This document shows, one piece after another, positions 42,642-53,823 of a DNA stretch of 64,000 nt. Under the pieces are notes generated by a model, which was not told where the DNA came from, ran no database searches, and was given only the letters and a program-made list of their open reading frames with translations. The number at the start of each line of letters is the position of its first letter. Within the stretch, counting starts at the first letter, position 1. Origin of the DNA: Astrothelium macrocarpum (taxonomy: Eukaryota; Ascomycota; Dothideomycetes; Trypetheliales; Trypetheliaceae); NCBI GenBank assembly GCA_021030915.1, contig JAGEMR010000093.1, positions 1-64,000 on the forward strand, read 5' to 3'. A program made the translations under genes and the position numbers.

Positions 42642-45524
42642 TCATAGCCTGCTCTCTACTTCACTCCATTCTCGCTCACCTGCCCAATGTTCTCCTGGCC
42701 AGACCATTTTCAAAGCCTCCCAGATATGACCGACATGCACAATTTCAAGCCCTTGCTTCACTTCATCTGGAAGATCTTTCACGTCCTTTTTGTTTCCCTG
42801 AGGAAGCAAAACAGTCTTGACGCCCGCACGCAAGGCTCCAATTAATTTCTCCTTGGTCCCGCCCACAGGCGTCACTTTACCCCGAAGGCTGACTTCTCCT
42901 GTCATCGCAAGAGTTGGTCTGACTGGTTTGCTAGAAAAGAGGGATATCAGCGCAACTGTGTGAGCAAGCCCGGCCGATGGACCATCTTTAGGGATTGCGC
43001 CACTTGGGCAATGAACGTGAATGCTCCGATTTTTCATGACATCTTCATCGGGATTGGCTGTAAGATTCAAATCATACGCATGTGCTTTTACCCAAGTAAG
43101 GGCAACCTCAACTGACTCCTTCAGTACATCACCCAGTTTGCCAGTAAGCTGGACACGGCCGGTGCCAGGCATATCGGCAACTTCGATAAAGAGGATGGAC
43201 CCTTGTGCACCAGTGCTATATGCGACGAGTCCAGTAACTACGCCAGGACGAGATTCTTTAGCTGCAATTTCTTCTTCAAAGCGCTCAACGCCCAAAATAT
43301 CCTCGAGGTCTTCGATGGTAACAGTGGAGCTATAATTCGCAACGTCACTCTGGCTACGTATCGTCAAGGCCGATTCCGCCGCTTGGTTGGTATCTATCTT
43401 GTCTTTAACATTGGCAAATTCTACAGCTTTGGCGCGACAAACAGCGCCAATTTCGCGTTCCAGATTACGAACACCAGATTCACGAGTGTAAGAAGTGATG
43501 ATCTTATCGACGACGTCGTCTCCCATGCTGACCTGATTTGATTGTAGTCCATTCGTGGTGATTTGTTTCGGAATGAGGTGACGCTTCGCAATGTGTCGTT
43601 TCTCCAATGTCGTGTAACCGGAGAGCGCTATAGTTTCCATTCGATCTAATAAAGGAGGAGGGATCGTATCCAGAGAGTTTGCGGTAGCAATGAAAAGGAC
43701 TTTACTTAGATCTATGGGTATATTGATATAATGGTCACTGAAAGTATGATTTTGCTCCGGGTCCAGAACTTCGAGCATTGCTGCGGATGGGTCTCCATGA
43801 AAATTTGACATGCCAAGTTTGTCAATCTCATCGAGCAAGAAGAGCGGGTTAGCAACACCAACTTTTTTAAGGCCGTTGACAATCATTCCAGGCATGGCTG
43901 CGACATACGTCCGCCTATGCCCGCGAATTTCTGCCTCATCTCGTACTCCGCCAAGTGAAATCCGATGGAATTTGCGACCAAGAGAAATTGCGACTGATTT
44001 GGCTAAACTTGTTTTCCCTGTGCCAGGAGGACCAACAAGTAATAGGATCGGCGATTTATCTACCATTCGTTTGGCCTTTAACACTTGAATTTCCTCGTTA
44101 TTGGGCCTTTCAGAGGTTGGAGTTTCTTCGGACGGGCTTGATTGCTCCTCGTCATGTGGGCTGCTGCCGGGCTTCGACGACTGTTTTATGCGTTGAACCT
44201 GGGCATCCAAATCTGCATTCACAGCTTGCTTTAGCTTCAAGACGGCAAGATACTCCAGCAATCGCTTTTTGATCTTTTCAAGGCCATAGTGATCATCGTC
44301 CAATTGCTTCCGCGCAAGAGAAAGGGTCGTAACATTTAGCTTATCTTCTGTCACCTTGGTCCAGGGTATTTCTGCAAGGTTCTCCAAGTAGTTACGGCAG
44401 ACTTGATACTCAGCCTGAGCAGGATTCATTTTTTCCAGCCGCCTCAATTCACGATCGGCAACCTTTCTCGCTTCTATGGTGAGGTCTGCATCATCCAAAC
44501 GTTTCTTTAATTCCGTCATCTCATTGCTATCCTCATCGCCTCCTTGACCGCCGCCGGAGAAGCCCGGAAATCCCGGAAGCATTCCCATTCCATTTGGTAT
44601 CTGGCGTTTCAGAGCTTCCCCTCGCAATTTATTGAGACGGTCCATGTCTGATTCCCGGGGCACACTTGTAGTGACTGAGATTACCCGAGTACTGCCCTGA
44701 ATTGATGATACCTGCTTTTGCAATATCTCTATTGTCCGTTCTAAGCGCGATTTTATCGTCAATGCAGATAGCACTCGCAATTTTTCTTCATGAGAACATT
44801 CTAGAACATTTGTCATGAAGTCGGCCAAATTTCCTGCCTCTTGTATATCCTTTCTTGATATGAACAATTCGAGCCTTCGAGCCAGGATTGGAGAAAGCGT
44901 CATTGAAGGGTTACGCGGAAGTAGAGAAGAAAGTCGAACGAGAGCTAAAAGCTCACGAGAGTATTGCTTAAGTTCAGTAAAAAGGGACTGGATCGTCTCA
45001 TCTGATGCGTCGATGACTGTATGTAAATCAGTGCTACTCAGCGAATGACTTGGAACAACTGTATACGTACCGGCATCCTCATGTTTCTCGATTTTGGCCT
45101 CAAAGAATGGCCTTTCCTTTATAATCTTCTCCAATCTGAACCGATTCTGTCCCTCTACAATCAGCGCCAATTCATTCTGCCTCCGGCCCTGGACACCAGA
45201 GACTCTCCCCAGAGTTCCGTAGTCGAAAATGTCTTTCCCTGTCACCCTTGCTAGATCAACAACATGGTTTGCTTCCCTGCCTTCCTTGTCCTGAATAAGT
45301 CGCTTGCCATCTCGGCTAAGGTATGGCGAAGCCAATGGTGCGAATCCGATGCTGATGGATGTCTGTTCTAGTCTCGGACTGCTTGCTCGACTGTAGATAT
45401 TGGCAAGGACGGCGGCCACGTCAGCGCGGTTGGCAATAGGGATCCGAAGCGTGACGCCGGGAAGCAGGACAGTATCGTGGGGAAGAGGGATAATGGGAAG
45501 TACTTGTGATTGAGATTTGCCCAT
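42642..45524 (-). CDS. Lon protease, peroxisomal type (C-terminal SRL)
   Basis: This AAA+ serine protease degrades and chaperones peroxisomal matrix proteins. It is 960 residues read as one exon. The N-terminal LON substrate domain starts LPIIPLPHDTVLLPGVTLRI. The AAA module has Walker A GPPGTGKTSLAK and Walker B LFLLDEIDKLG with sensor and Arg motifs. The catalytic Ser-Lys dyad lies in PKDGPSAGLAH and the TGEVSLRGKVTPVGGTKEKL segment. The protein ends VESRL, a PTS1 signal, and has no mitochondrial presequence, so it is the peroxisomal paralogue and not Pim1. A possible 54-nt in-frame intron (45017..45070, GTACGT to TACAG) would remove 18 residues and join EDA to VIDASDE; I cannot decide whether it is used. 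Confidence 0.95.
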   Translation of the reverse strand: MGKSQSQVLPIIPLPHDTVLLPGVTLRIPIANRADVAAVLANIYSRASSPRLEQTSISIGFAPLASPYLSRDGKRLIQDKEGREANHVVDLARVTGKDIFDYGTLGRVSGVQGRRQNELALIVEGQNRFRLEKIIKERPFFEAKIEKHEDAGTYTVVPSHSLSSTDLHTVIDASDETIQSLFTELKQYSRELLALVRLSSLLPRNPSMTLSPILARRLELFISRKDIQEAGNLADFMTNVLECSHEEKLRVLSALTIKSRLERTIEILQKQVSSIQGSTRVISVTTSVPRESDMDRLNKLRGEALKRQIPNGMGMLPGFPGFSGGGQGGDEDSNEMTELKKRLDDADLTIEARKVADRELRRLEKMNPAQAEYQVCRNYLENLAEIPWTKVTEDKLNVTTLSLARKQLDDDHYGLEKIKKRLLEYLAVLKLKQAVNADLDAQVQRIKQSSKPGSSPHDEEQSSPSEETPTSERPNNEEIQVLKAKRMVDKSPILLLVGPPGTGKTSLAKSVAISLGRKFHRISLGGVRDEAEIRGHRRTYVAAMPGMIVNGLKKVGVANPLFLLDEIDKLGMSNFHGDPSAAMLEVLDPEQNHTFSDHYINIPIDLSKVLFIATANSLDTIPPPLLDRMETIALSGYTTLEKRHIAKRHLIPKQITTNGLQSNQVSMGDDVVDKIITSYTRESGVRNLEREIGAVCRAKAVEFANVKDKIDTNQAAESALTIRSQSDVANYSSTVTIEDLEDILGVERFEEEIAAKESRPGVVTGLVAYSTGAQGSILFIEVADMPGTGRVQLTGKLGDVLKESVEVALTWVKAHAYDLNLTANPDEDVMKNRSIHVHCPSGAIPKDGPSAGLAHTVALISLFSSKPVRPTLAMTGEVSLRGKVTPVGGTKEKLIGALRAGVKTVLLPQGNKKDVKDLPDEVKQGLEIVHVGHIWEALKMVWPGEHWAGEREWSEVESRL

Positions 45525-45965
45525 TTACAGAGCTTTCGATGGGAAATTCTGGAGAATGTGTATTACGAGGGGATAGATTTGGAGTTTCTACTCGGAGCGA
45601 GATGGGTGATTAGTTACATAACTGGGTATACAGTATTAAGGCACACATGAGATGATGACGATGCTTCTAGAAGGTGGCCCGACAGCCGAGGTTTAATCCT
45701 GTGCCCGCACTATCCTCTTACCTGGCCTTCTCATTACTCGTCTCTATTCGTCAACATCATGTGAAGTGCGCATGGCTATCACTGGACATCGCTATCAGAC
45801 TCGAATCCGGTCGGAACAAGCATTTGAGATGGCTCTGATCTATTCGAGAAGTGGCTGTTACAAGACGACTAGAAGTTTCTGCCATTCTTTTCCCAGTTGA
45901 AAGCCCGATCATCCCTTCCCAAGTTTAGCCCTATGAAGAACAAGCAGCAGAATGTCGACCATCAT
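45525..45965. other. Promoter of the Lon gene / 3' end of mannitol dehydrogenase
   Basis: This 441 bp lies between two minus-strand genes. I see no recognisable element beyond presumed promoter sequence. Confidence 0.45.
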
Positions 45966-46766
45966 CTATCGGGTACAATACCCTCCATCAATCAAAATAT
46001 CCGTGCCAGTCGTGTATGTGCTTGCGTCGCTTGCCAAATAGACATACGCTCCCTTCAGCTCCTTGGCAAGTCCGTTGCGCCCCATTGGAATCATGCTCTT
46101 CCATAAGTCTTGAGTTTCTTGGTCGACAAAGTCCGAGAGACCGGTATCGATGTAACCAGGAGAGATGGAATTGACACGAGCAAAGTCACGCCATTCGTTT
46201 GCCAGCGACCTCGCCATGTGAATGCATCCAGCCTTGGCGACGTTGTACGACGTCTGTTCCTGCGGGAAATTGGCAATATGGCCAGACATGGAGGCGGTGA
46301 TGATCAAGCTACCGGTGCCTCGTTCTTTGAAGTGGTGACCAACGGCCTTGGCGCAGTTGAAGGTACCGTTGAGATCGGTCTGGATGACTTCCTCCCACTT
46401 CTCGACTGAGCCGTCAAGAATACCGCTGTCTGCTGTCCTACCTGCGTTGGCAATGAACGCATCAATCTTGCCAAAGTCGGCAACCACGTCTTTGACCAGT
46501 TGAAAGGCGCTTTCGGCGCTGGAGATATTGAGCTTGTACGCCTTGGCCTTGATGCCATACTGCTGGGCAAGCTCTTTTGCGTTCTTCTCCCCACCCTCGG
46601 GGCGAGAGGCGTATGTAACAGCAACATCGGCTCCCATCTCAGCACAACCGCGGGCGGCTTCAATGCCCATGCCTCTAGGCCCAGACGCACCAGTGACGAC
46701 AACGACCTTACCCTTCATGGAGAAGAGATCGAGCAAATGCTCGGCTTTGGGAACTCCGATAGGCAT
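45966..46766 (-). CDS. NADP-dependent mannitol dehydrogenase (SDR)
   Basis: This short-chain dehydrogenase interconverts fructose and mannitol with NADP(H), part of fungal mannitol metabolism linked to stress and carbon storage. It is a single exon of 266 residues. The cofactor motif is VTGASGPRGMGIEAARG; the following Arg (TYASRPEGG) fits NADP preference. NAG is present (IANAGRTADSG). The catalytic Ser is in ITASMSGHI and YxxxK is in SYNVAKAG. The C-terminal tetramer face ends TDILIDGGYCTR. The sequence closely resembles the mould allergen class of mannitol dehydrogenases (Cladosporium, Alternaria). The next gene upstream on the same strand is EGT1, about 1.15 kb away. Confidence 0.93.
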   Translation of the reverse strand: MPIGVPKAEHLLDLFSMKGKVVVVTGASGPRGMGIEAARGCAEMGADVAVTYASRPEGGEKNAKELAQQYGIKAKAYKLNISSAESAFQLVKDVVADFGKIDAFIANAGRTADSGILDGSVEKWEEVIQTDLNGTFNCAKAVGHHFKERGTGSLIITASMSGHIANFPQEQTSYNVAKAGCIHMARSLANEWRDFARVNSISPGYIDTGLSDFVDQETQDLWKSMIPMGRNGLAKELKGAYVYLASDASTYTTGTDILIDGGYCTR

Positions 46767-47919
46767 TGTGGATGATTGGGGGAGAGCAAGTTGGATGGAA
46801 GCTCGGGAGAAGATGGATTGTGGTTACAGATTGCGCAGTCTGCAGCAGAAAAAGGGAGATTTGCCGAGTTATACCGGAGGAGCTTGATGGCAGAGCGCGG
46901 AAAGGGTGGAACGGAGTGAAGGAATGTGGTATGACGCCTGCCGTGGGGCAAGCGGGGCAGTGTTCTATATACCTTAGAATACCTCGCAACTGGCATTTCC
47001 CTTCCAGTGCGCGGTCTGGCGTGAAAGCCTAGGCTCAGGTTCATTAGTGGCAACCGGACCATCACATCTTCGTCGAACCGCTTCACCCGTGCTAATCCGA
47101 ACCCGAGGACACCCATCAACACTCATGACCAACATGCAACATCACTTTCCGCCACTCTGTGCCAAGCTTCACACTCTGTTACATCATCAAGTGCAATTGC
47201 TTACATGCATGTCTTCGCTTAAATGCCTTCTTAAGCGATTGAGCAACTGCTTTTGCCCAATCGTTACACTGAGTTGAGCTCTTCAGCTAAAACAGCAAGC
47301 ATAGCAAAGCGGGTTGCGCAGGAACATCGTCACCGTTTGCTACTTGGCTAGCTTCGTTGCCTACATTACCTCAGCTGGTCTACTAAGCTGTTTTCCCCAA
47401 GCAGCCTCGTGAATGGCCACGGTCGTAAAAAATGCAGCTTGGTTAATCAGCCTTGGAGAGCGCCAAGACTGATTGGACCGGGCGAACCGGAAAGCATCCG
47501 ATGGACCTCGACAAAAACTTAATACCTAGTGCTTCGTGAACCAGCCTTTTATCAACTCTTCTCTCCAACCAGCCAGATACTTGAAGATGGAAAAATGTCA
47601 ATCGTCTCCGGGTAGCGTCAAAGACATTGGCGTTACTTATCAGAAAAGACCCTGCATCTTGCACCCGACAATGATTTAGAAGTATCATGATAGTTCGATA
47701 ATCTCGACCTATGGAAGTACAAATGAGTGTATAGGAACAGGAGCAGCGTAATTCTGCCAATCCTCGCCTAAAGCTTGAAAGATCCGCTCTCCTGATGTTT
47801 TTTTGTTTTGCCCACCCTACCCTTGTTTTTTGGTATTTTCACTGTTCTATTTTCTTTGTGCAAACTATTTCATCCAACGATAGTGATTGAAAGTAAGATC
47901 CAGCCGATGTCTGAATATG
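46767..47919. other. Promoter region of mannitol dehydrogenase
   Basis: About 1.15 kb lies between mannitol dehydrogenase and the end of EGT1. Open frames on both strands near 46700-47120 are shadows of GC-rich sequence. No gene or repeat was recognised. Confidence 0.45.
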
Positions 47920-50914
47920 TTAAGCATCACGAACCACGCGTGCGCCAGTCCATGCATAAGGATAATTACGTTGGTACCAGTTCACGCTGAAGGGTGTTAG
48001 AAGATTCAGTACAGGTATATGCCAGGCAGTACTCACAAGGATCTACGTCCTGCAAGTCTTGGGTGTGTAGCCCACGATCCTCCAAGGACAACATTGTGCT
48101 TCCCGTCAAAAAAATCAGCTAAAATCAATCGTGAGTGATCAACTTGATAATCGCTTCGATCTTGAAATTTACCAGAGTACTTAGGATACAGTTCCATTGG
48201 TTCGTGGCCGTCATGCTTATTCAAAACCGAGCTAGTCCATTCCCACACGCCTCCCATTTCTCCATGGCCACACAGTTGAGCTCCGCGATCACTCACTGGT
48301 AGTGGATGCCAACGTTTGAAACCAACGTTGCACTCATCTAGATTGAGAAAAAGAGCATTGGGGTCTGGTCTAGCAAAGGCCCTGGACAGGTGGTTCGAAA
48401 AAGATTGAGACGGAGGCGTCTCTTCAACCCCGTCATTGACAAGATGTCTGAGAAAAGTTTCAGTGGTTTGCATCAAAAGTTTGAGATACTCACGCACGCA
48501 TTGACGGCAGGAATAGTATTTCCAAGAGCCTTGTGAGCGTCCAATCGTTTGATCTCTTGCGTATATTTGTAGATGCTCTTTGCCTCTTCTACTGTCGGGA
48601 TACGACCCCCCATCCAAGCTGCACAGCCGGCAAGCTCGTCATAGGAAGCGATAGTAGGCCATTCTAGGACCTGGTTGAGAGGCACAGGGCCGAATACGGT
48701 CTTTACAAGCTTGTTTCGCATGAACAGGATTAATCCAGAATCACCGTTAGTTTGTGTGCAAGAGTCACCATTTGTATGCAAGACACCATTCTGTTGGATC
48801 TCAATCTGAGAAGTGTTCTCAGACCAACTGGCAGGGATTGTTGTAATTTCCTTTTCATGGAGATATTGTGCATATTCACGATTCGTGATAGGACGCGATT
48901 TGGCAGAAAAGGTATGTACAGGAACAAATCGGGAAGGCTTCTCAGCATCCCAGCCAAAGAATCGATCAGGGCCAGTGACATTCTCTGGATCGTCCATACC
49001 CAAGTGAACTGTTGTGGCTGGGATGTTGTTCCATCGATTTGGTATGGCCTTCGCCCCGGCTTCTCGTGCCATAGCCTCGAAATCGGGCTTCACGACATTG
49101 GGTGGCGGCAGAGTCTTCTCGCTCTGGGTCAGCATGTAAAGCAAAGTTTCAAGATGCATCGCTTCATGCTCAAACGCAAGCCAAAGAGCCCTAGAAAGCT
49201 TTCGATCATCTTTGACTACCTCGGACTTATAGAAGTTGAAAACGCGCTGTCGAACATGCGTTTGATATTCGAGCAACTGATCAACTGGCGGCCATGTATC
49301 TGGAATCTCGCTATGATCGTGACATAAAGCTGGATTGTCCACATCGGGATCAATACCACGTTCAAAGATCTGGTGGAAAAATGTAGGCTCGGTGGACTTC
49401 GTGCCAGTAGCTCGGGTCAACTGAATATCCAAGAATGCTGGAATATGGCCAATGTAGAAGATGCAGACGTTGCGCAGTTGAATCGGTTTGGACAAAAGTT
49501 GGTCTTTTGGAATCATACCCTGGGTCACAGCATCCCACGCTGCCCACATGTTTTGCCAGTCGTCCACCGACGGGACTGGGTCCCTGGCATAGTCTCCTGG
49601 CTTTGAAGGGAATGAGAACATTGGCTTAGAGAGCAAATGAAGAGCTATAATTGTGTAAGTAGTGGTGTTTACCTTGTGAGGATGGAAGATGTGCGTGATA
49701 TGAAATCGAAGATACAAGTAAGCTACGTTGCTGACAGGATCTGCAATATGTGCGGCAATCTAGTGATGTAAACTTACCGTAGTTAGCTGCCCGATTAGAC
49801 CAACGCGTTCCTTCACACAAGCCTGCACCATCCCAGAGCCGCTGAGATTCACAATCAGAGTATTTATAGCTATGCTCTATACGAAAGCGTTCCCCTTGCC
49901 TAATCGCAACTCCTTGGATGACCACGTCCCGCGTCGGGTACACAAAAGCCTGGTGACAGCCAGCCCTGGCATCGTATTCACCCAACACGGTCCATTGGTT
50001 CGGCTCGAAGACCTCGGTGCCAAGTATCCTATTGGCATGGCGCAACCCGTTCAGAACAAAGGCATGGGTCACTCCTTCTCGGTCATTGTAAGCGTGGAAA
50101 ACCCGATCTGGATCCTTGCAGCCGTCCACACCCACAATCAGTTGGTCACGTGTGCCAAGAGCGCTTCTGCACGTCTTCAAAAAATCAGCCGCTTCTGGCC
50201 GCGTAAAGTTCCCAATACTTGACCCAAGCCACAATAACGTCTTGGGCTTGGCAACGTTGTGAGCCTCTTGCAACCACTTCAATCCGTCGTCGTATGTACC
50301 ATGCAGTCCAAACAACCTCACATATGCGTAGCCGGCTGAGCTACCAGTCCGCACTTCGGCGAATGTCCTTTTTAGCTCCGCTAAGTCCAAATCTAAAGCA
50401 TAGTAATCAATCTCTTTTCCAGACCGGTCTAAGGCTTGAAGGAGAATGTTAACCTTTCGAAGGTTGCTGCGAAATCTATCAGTATATCTGCTACCGTCCT
50501 TACGGGCTGTAGGGACGGAAGGCTGAGTCAAAGGCATGAGAAGTTTTTGGCCAACTGTCATGTCCACATTCAACCCTCGCACGCATAACCCTACCCGCTG
50601 CCTAACTCCACTACCATTGATCGGTCTGGGATCCTTTGCGCAATTTGATTTGCATATGTCGTCAAAACCTCAATTTCGGCATTCGTGGGGTAGTATTCCT
50701 CGAGGTATGTAATTTTTTCGAACAGTCTGAGTCCTGCTTCATCGTACAATAATAGTGTTGGCAGTCGTCTTTCAACGGCACTTGTATCTGTGATACTGCT
50801 CAAGATTTCTTCTTTCAGAAAGTCCCCGGTAGCCTCTCTTCGAATATCAATGATGGGGACCTCGTCAATTTCATGTTTGGATGCTTCGTGATCACCAGGT
50901 GCCATTGTTTTCAT
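47920..50914 (-). CDS. EGT1: Ergothioneine biosynthesis protein Egt1
   Basis: This fused enzyme first trimethylates histidine to hercynine, then couples it to cysteine with O2 to give hercynylcysteine sulfoxide, the precursor of the antioxidant ergothioneine. Exons are 50595..50914, 49778..50466, 48498..49644, 48037..48447 and 47920..47986, giving 877 residues. The SAM-binding motif is rebuilt across the first intron (VVELGSG|NLRKVNILLQAL). The EgtD-like domain continues through TLLWLGSSIGNF. A DinB-like domain carries the iron ligands in FEHEAMHLE (HX3HXE). The FGE-sulfatase fold has GCAAWMGGRIPTVEEA, GEMGGVWEWTSS and GGSWATHPRLAGRRSF. The small last exon supplies VNWYQRNYPYAWTGARVVRD. Introns 1 and 2 are 128 and 133 nt, the rest 50 nt. 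Confidence 0.95.
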
Positions 50915-52627
50915 TGCGCGAAATATGGCGGAGAGTATCAAGTAATTATTTGTTGCATATAGAGACTAGGTTAAGCAGTGAGCTCGCCCGATGTACACCA
51001 GTACCGGATTGTGCCTTTGCTATATAACGGGCCATGAGCCGCTCGATCGGTGTCACAGGGTCGTACAGTTATAATTTAAGATCACCAGCTTTAGGCAAAC
51101 TAAGTTAGGTCTTCTACGTCAGTCTTTTGCAAGGATATGGGTTGCAAACAAATTAGAAAAACTGCTGTGGATACAATAGATAAATTTTTCCCGCGTAAGC
51201 GGCTCATATATCAGCATTACCACACATTATCACTGATTTCCTCGTCAAGTATTTGGTGTACCACAGGCCACCTGGATCGAACTGCGCCAATCTGGATAAC
51301 AACTACAACCAAAGAGTGTTTACGATGCCAAAAACTTCAATCAAATTCGCCATGGCGGTCGTGACGTCGAAAGCTCCGTGTGTAAACAGCCAGCAGCAGC
51401 CTGTCGGTGCTAGCCAATAAACGGGTTCAGAAAGGGATCGCGATTCGATGGGTGAATGCACATCAGCCCATGTGCCTCTAGAGCATAAAGGCACCGGTAG
51501 CCATCACCAAGCGTAGAGCCCCGTGGGTCGTCCACAGTCTAGATGATTCGTGAGCGTTAGCGGTGGTTGAGACGCCAGACGAGCAGAATGCCAGGGACCG
51601 GCAGATTTCTCGCAGCTCTGGTGGAGGTCCAGGCGGATTACGGAGCCGGCAACGTTGCGGGGAAGCATGCACTATACCGGCGTACAACTGATCGGGTGGA
51701 AGCAGTTGACGTATATTTGACAAATCATGTCGCTCTAGTGGTTTGGAAGCGTTGTACCCTTCTGGTCTATGAGAAAGCAAAACATCATGGAATTCGGTCC
51801 GGGTAAGTCGCTTACCAACGTCGCCTTCTCCTGACTTGAATACTTTAAGGCCACCTTTCCCAGAATATGACCGACTTAGCGCTAAAGCTCGGAGCATGAA
51901 AAAGCGCTGCACTAGTCTTGTTCTGCGGGGACGCTGCGCATTGACGGCAAGTCGCATTGACAACCTGAAGAAATTCGCGCTTTGTTCAAGTCCTTTCCAA
52001 ACCACAATTTCCTGCCCTTCTATCTCCTGCGATGATTTTTTAAAAAAAAAAAAGAAAAAGAAAAAGAAAAAGAAAAAGAAAAAGAAAAAGAAAAAGAAAA
52101 AAAAAGGGCATGTAAAGACTATGGGAGTTCGCAGTGCCGTAAAACTACAAGACTTTCGACTGATTCCTAGCCTGATACAGAGTGCAAACATTTTTGCCTA
52201 CCTATGTTCCCTGCCTTTGAATGGCATACGACACGAAGATGTGAGTGAGAGTTAGCTCCTCAGAGCCATCTTTGTCCGGAAGGTGGATCCGCCATTCGTG
52301 CAGACATACAGCTTAGCCTTGTTCCGAAGCCTCATTACGATCAGTGATGACAAAGAAAGCTCATTTTTAGATCTAGTCTAATGTCCTCTACAAAGCACTT
52401 TGGTTCTTAGGACAAATCTTTGTCAATTCCTGGCCTTTGCAATCTCACAATCTCACAAAATTGCATCCCTATTCAGACCAGACATATAAAACGAGTGAAT
52501 GCGTTTCAGGCTATGGACAAGAACCGTAGGTTTTTATTAAACCCACAGAGTCACAACTGTGAAATTTATCTCATATAATAACTTGCTCTGGACCTTGTCC
52601 GATTTTGTCAACACGTGTTGTCTAGAC
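50915..52627. other. Long intergenic region with a hexanucleotide repeat
   Basis: About 1.7 kb lies between divergent genes. It contains an AAAAAG tract (52042-52106). A weak spliced minus-strand ORF of 57 codons (51957..51735, intron 51767..51815, GTAAGC to CTCATAG) has a basic mitochondrial-like start; it matches no family I know. Other open frames here cross the microsatellite and are spurious. Confidence 0.45.
52042..52106. repeat. AAAAAG microsatellite
   Basis: An A-run is followed by about eight consecutive AAAAAG units with a closing A-run, 65 bp in all. Expected to vary in length between isolates. It lies about 520 bp before the first TPR-like gene. Confidence 0.95.
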
Positions 52628-53323
52628 ATGGCTGCAATATCTTTGCCTAACCAGATGTGGCAGATTGTTGAGGACCTCATCAATGGAAATCGAATCTTGA
52701 CAGAGCGGTTGAGCTTAATGGAAGAAGCTCTTGATGAATGTGAGGGTCAACGAAACGAAATCTTTCGCATTGTGGCTACGAACCAAATGGCACTCGCATC
52801 GACTGGGAAATTAGAGCCGGACTCCAGCACCATCTTGAGGCTACATAGCCATGATTCGCCCAAGTCTGATACGGGAGATACATGGCTGATCAAAGCATGG
52901 CTTTCCACAAGTGAAAGCCGAAGCTATCTTGGCTCCATTGAAGATCTTTGGAAGAAGCAAAAGCATCAAGACGCACTCAAGGAGTCGGAAAAGCTCCTTC
53001 TTCGAGAGGACATTACAAATGATGTCCGCATCAATGCCAAATTGCTGAAATCGTGTATTCTGAGAGATAATGGTCAAGCTGCCCGAGCGCTCACACAGGC
53101 CAATGAAGCGCTTGATATCACGAAAAGGTATGACGTTTTATATGATCTTCGAGGCAAAGCTCACCTCCATGTCGGCCTATGCTACTTTGAGGTCGGCAAG
53201 TTTAAAGAAGCCGAGTGGTCTTTTTGTTTAGCTTCGTTTACTAAAGGTCATGCAACCGAGGTTGACATGTGGAAGAAGCTCGCTCAATATGAGCTCCAAA
53301 AATCAGTTCTCCAAAATAGCTGA
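52628..53323 (+). CDS. Uncharacterised TPR-like protein 1
   Basis: The ATG at 52628 gives 231 residues in one exon. I do not recognise the family. The N-terminal 60 residues are predicted helical with a short coiled-coil (DLINGNRILTERLSLMEEAL). The C-terminal half has two or three TPR-like helix pairs: WKKQKHQDALKESEKLLLRE, RDNGQAARALTQANEALDIT and HVGLCYFEVGKFKEAEWSFC, with the small-residue and Tyr/Phe spacing of TPRs. It resembles the second half of the protein encoded 500 bp downstream on the same strand (RDG/RDN followed by an A-rich helix), so the two may be diverged duplicates. A protein-interaction role is inferred from the repeats only. Confidence 0.65.
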   Translation: MAAISLPNQMWQIVEDLINGNRILTERLSLMEEALDECEGQRNEIFRIVATNQMALASTGKLEPDSSTILRLHSHDSPKSDTGDTWLIKAWLSTSESRSYLGSIEDLWKKQKHQDALKESEKLLLREDITNDVRINAKLLKSCILRDNGQAARALTQANEALDITKRYDVLYDLRGKAHLHVGLCYFEVGKFKEAEWSFCLASFTKGHATEVDMWKKLAQYELQKSVLQNS

Positions 53324-53823
53324 TGAGTTCAGTGGAACTATGACGATCAGACGCCGAGTGCGTGTCTTTGTTCGTGCCAAGGACGATAGGTAAGTAGGTC
53401 CAATGCAAGGGGTAAGAGTCCATTTTGTCATTAACTCAAGATGCGCTTTCTTTTTTCTTTTTCTTTTTTTTCTTTCCCTTTTGAATAAGTGATGTAAATC
53501 CTAATTTTGGCAGAGTTGCAAGAATCATGGCATGGCTGTGCGAGATTGGGTTCTCGCGTTGCCAGGTGTGCTGAAAATTGATGGTTTTCTGCCGGGAACA
53601 GCGCCTACACAAAGCATGTGTATAACAATGATTCACTATAGATCCCGCCAATGTCAAATGTCACTATGTTTTACGATACTTCTACGAACTTCTCATATTA
53701 ATTTCTTTTCCCAACGGTGTCATTTAGGCGATTGCAAGTAAAGCATAAGAAATTCCGGAACCGGCTCTGATCCTTTGGACTGGTCCTACGTGCTGATTAG
53801 TCGAGTTTCCTTCAATCAAAGAC
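53324..53823. other. Spacer between TPR-like genes, with a pyrimidine tract
   Basis: 500 bp. A C/T-rich tract at 53446-53482 (mostly CTTTTTT units) is the only clear feature. It should contain the terminator of the first and promoter of the second TPR-like gene. Confidence 0.5.

Noticed and set aside
45966..50914. A biosynthetic gene cluster around EGT1
   Set aside because: No backbone synthase, and neighbours are housekeeping genes such as Lon, PEX12 and NMD3.
51478..52191. A 237-codon minus-strand frame containing a long Phe run
   Set aside because: The Phe run is the AAAAAG microsatellite read in reverse; the rest has no family resemblance.
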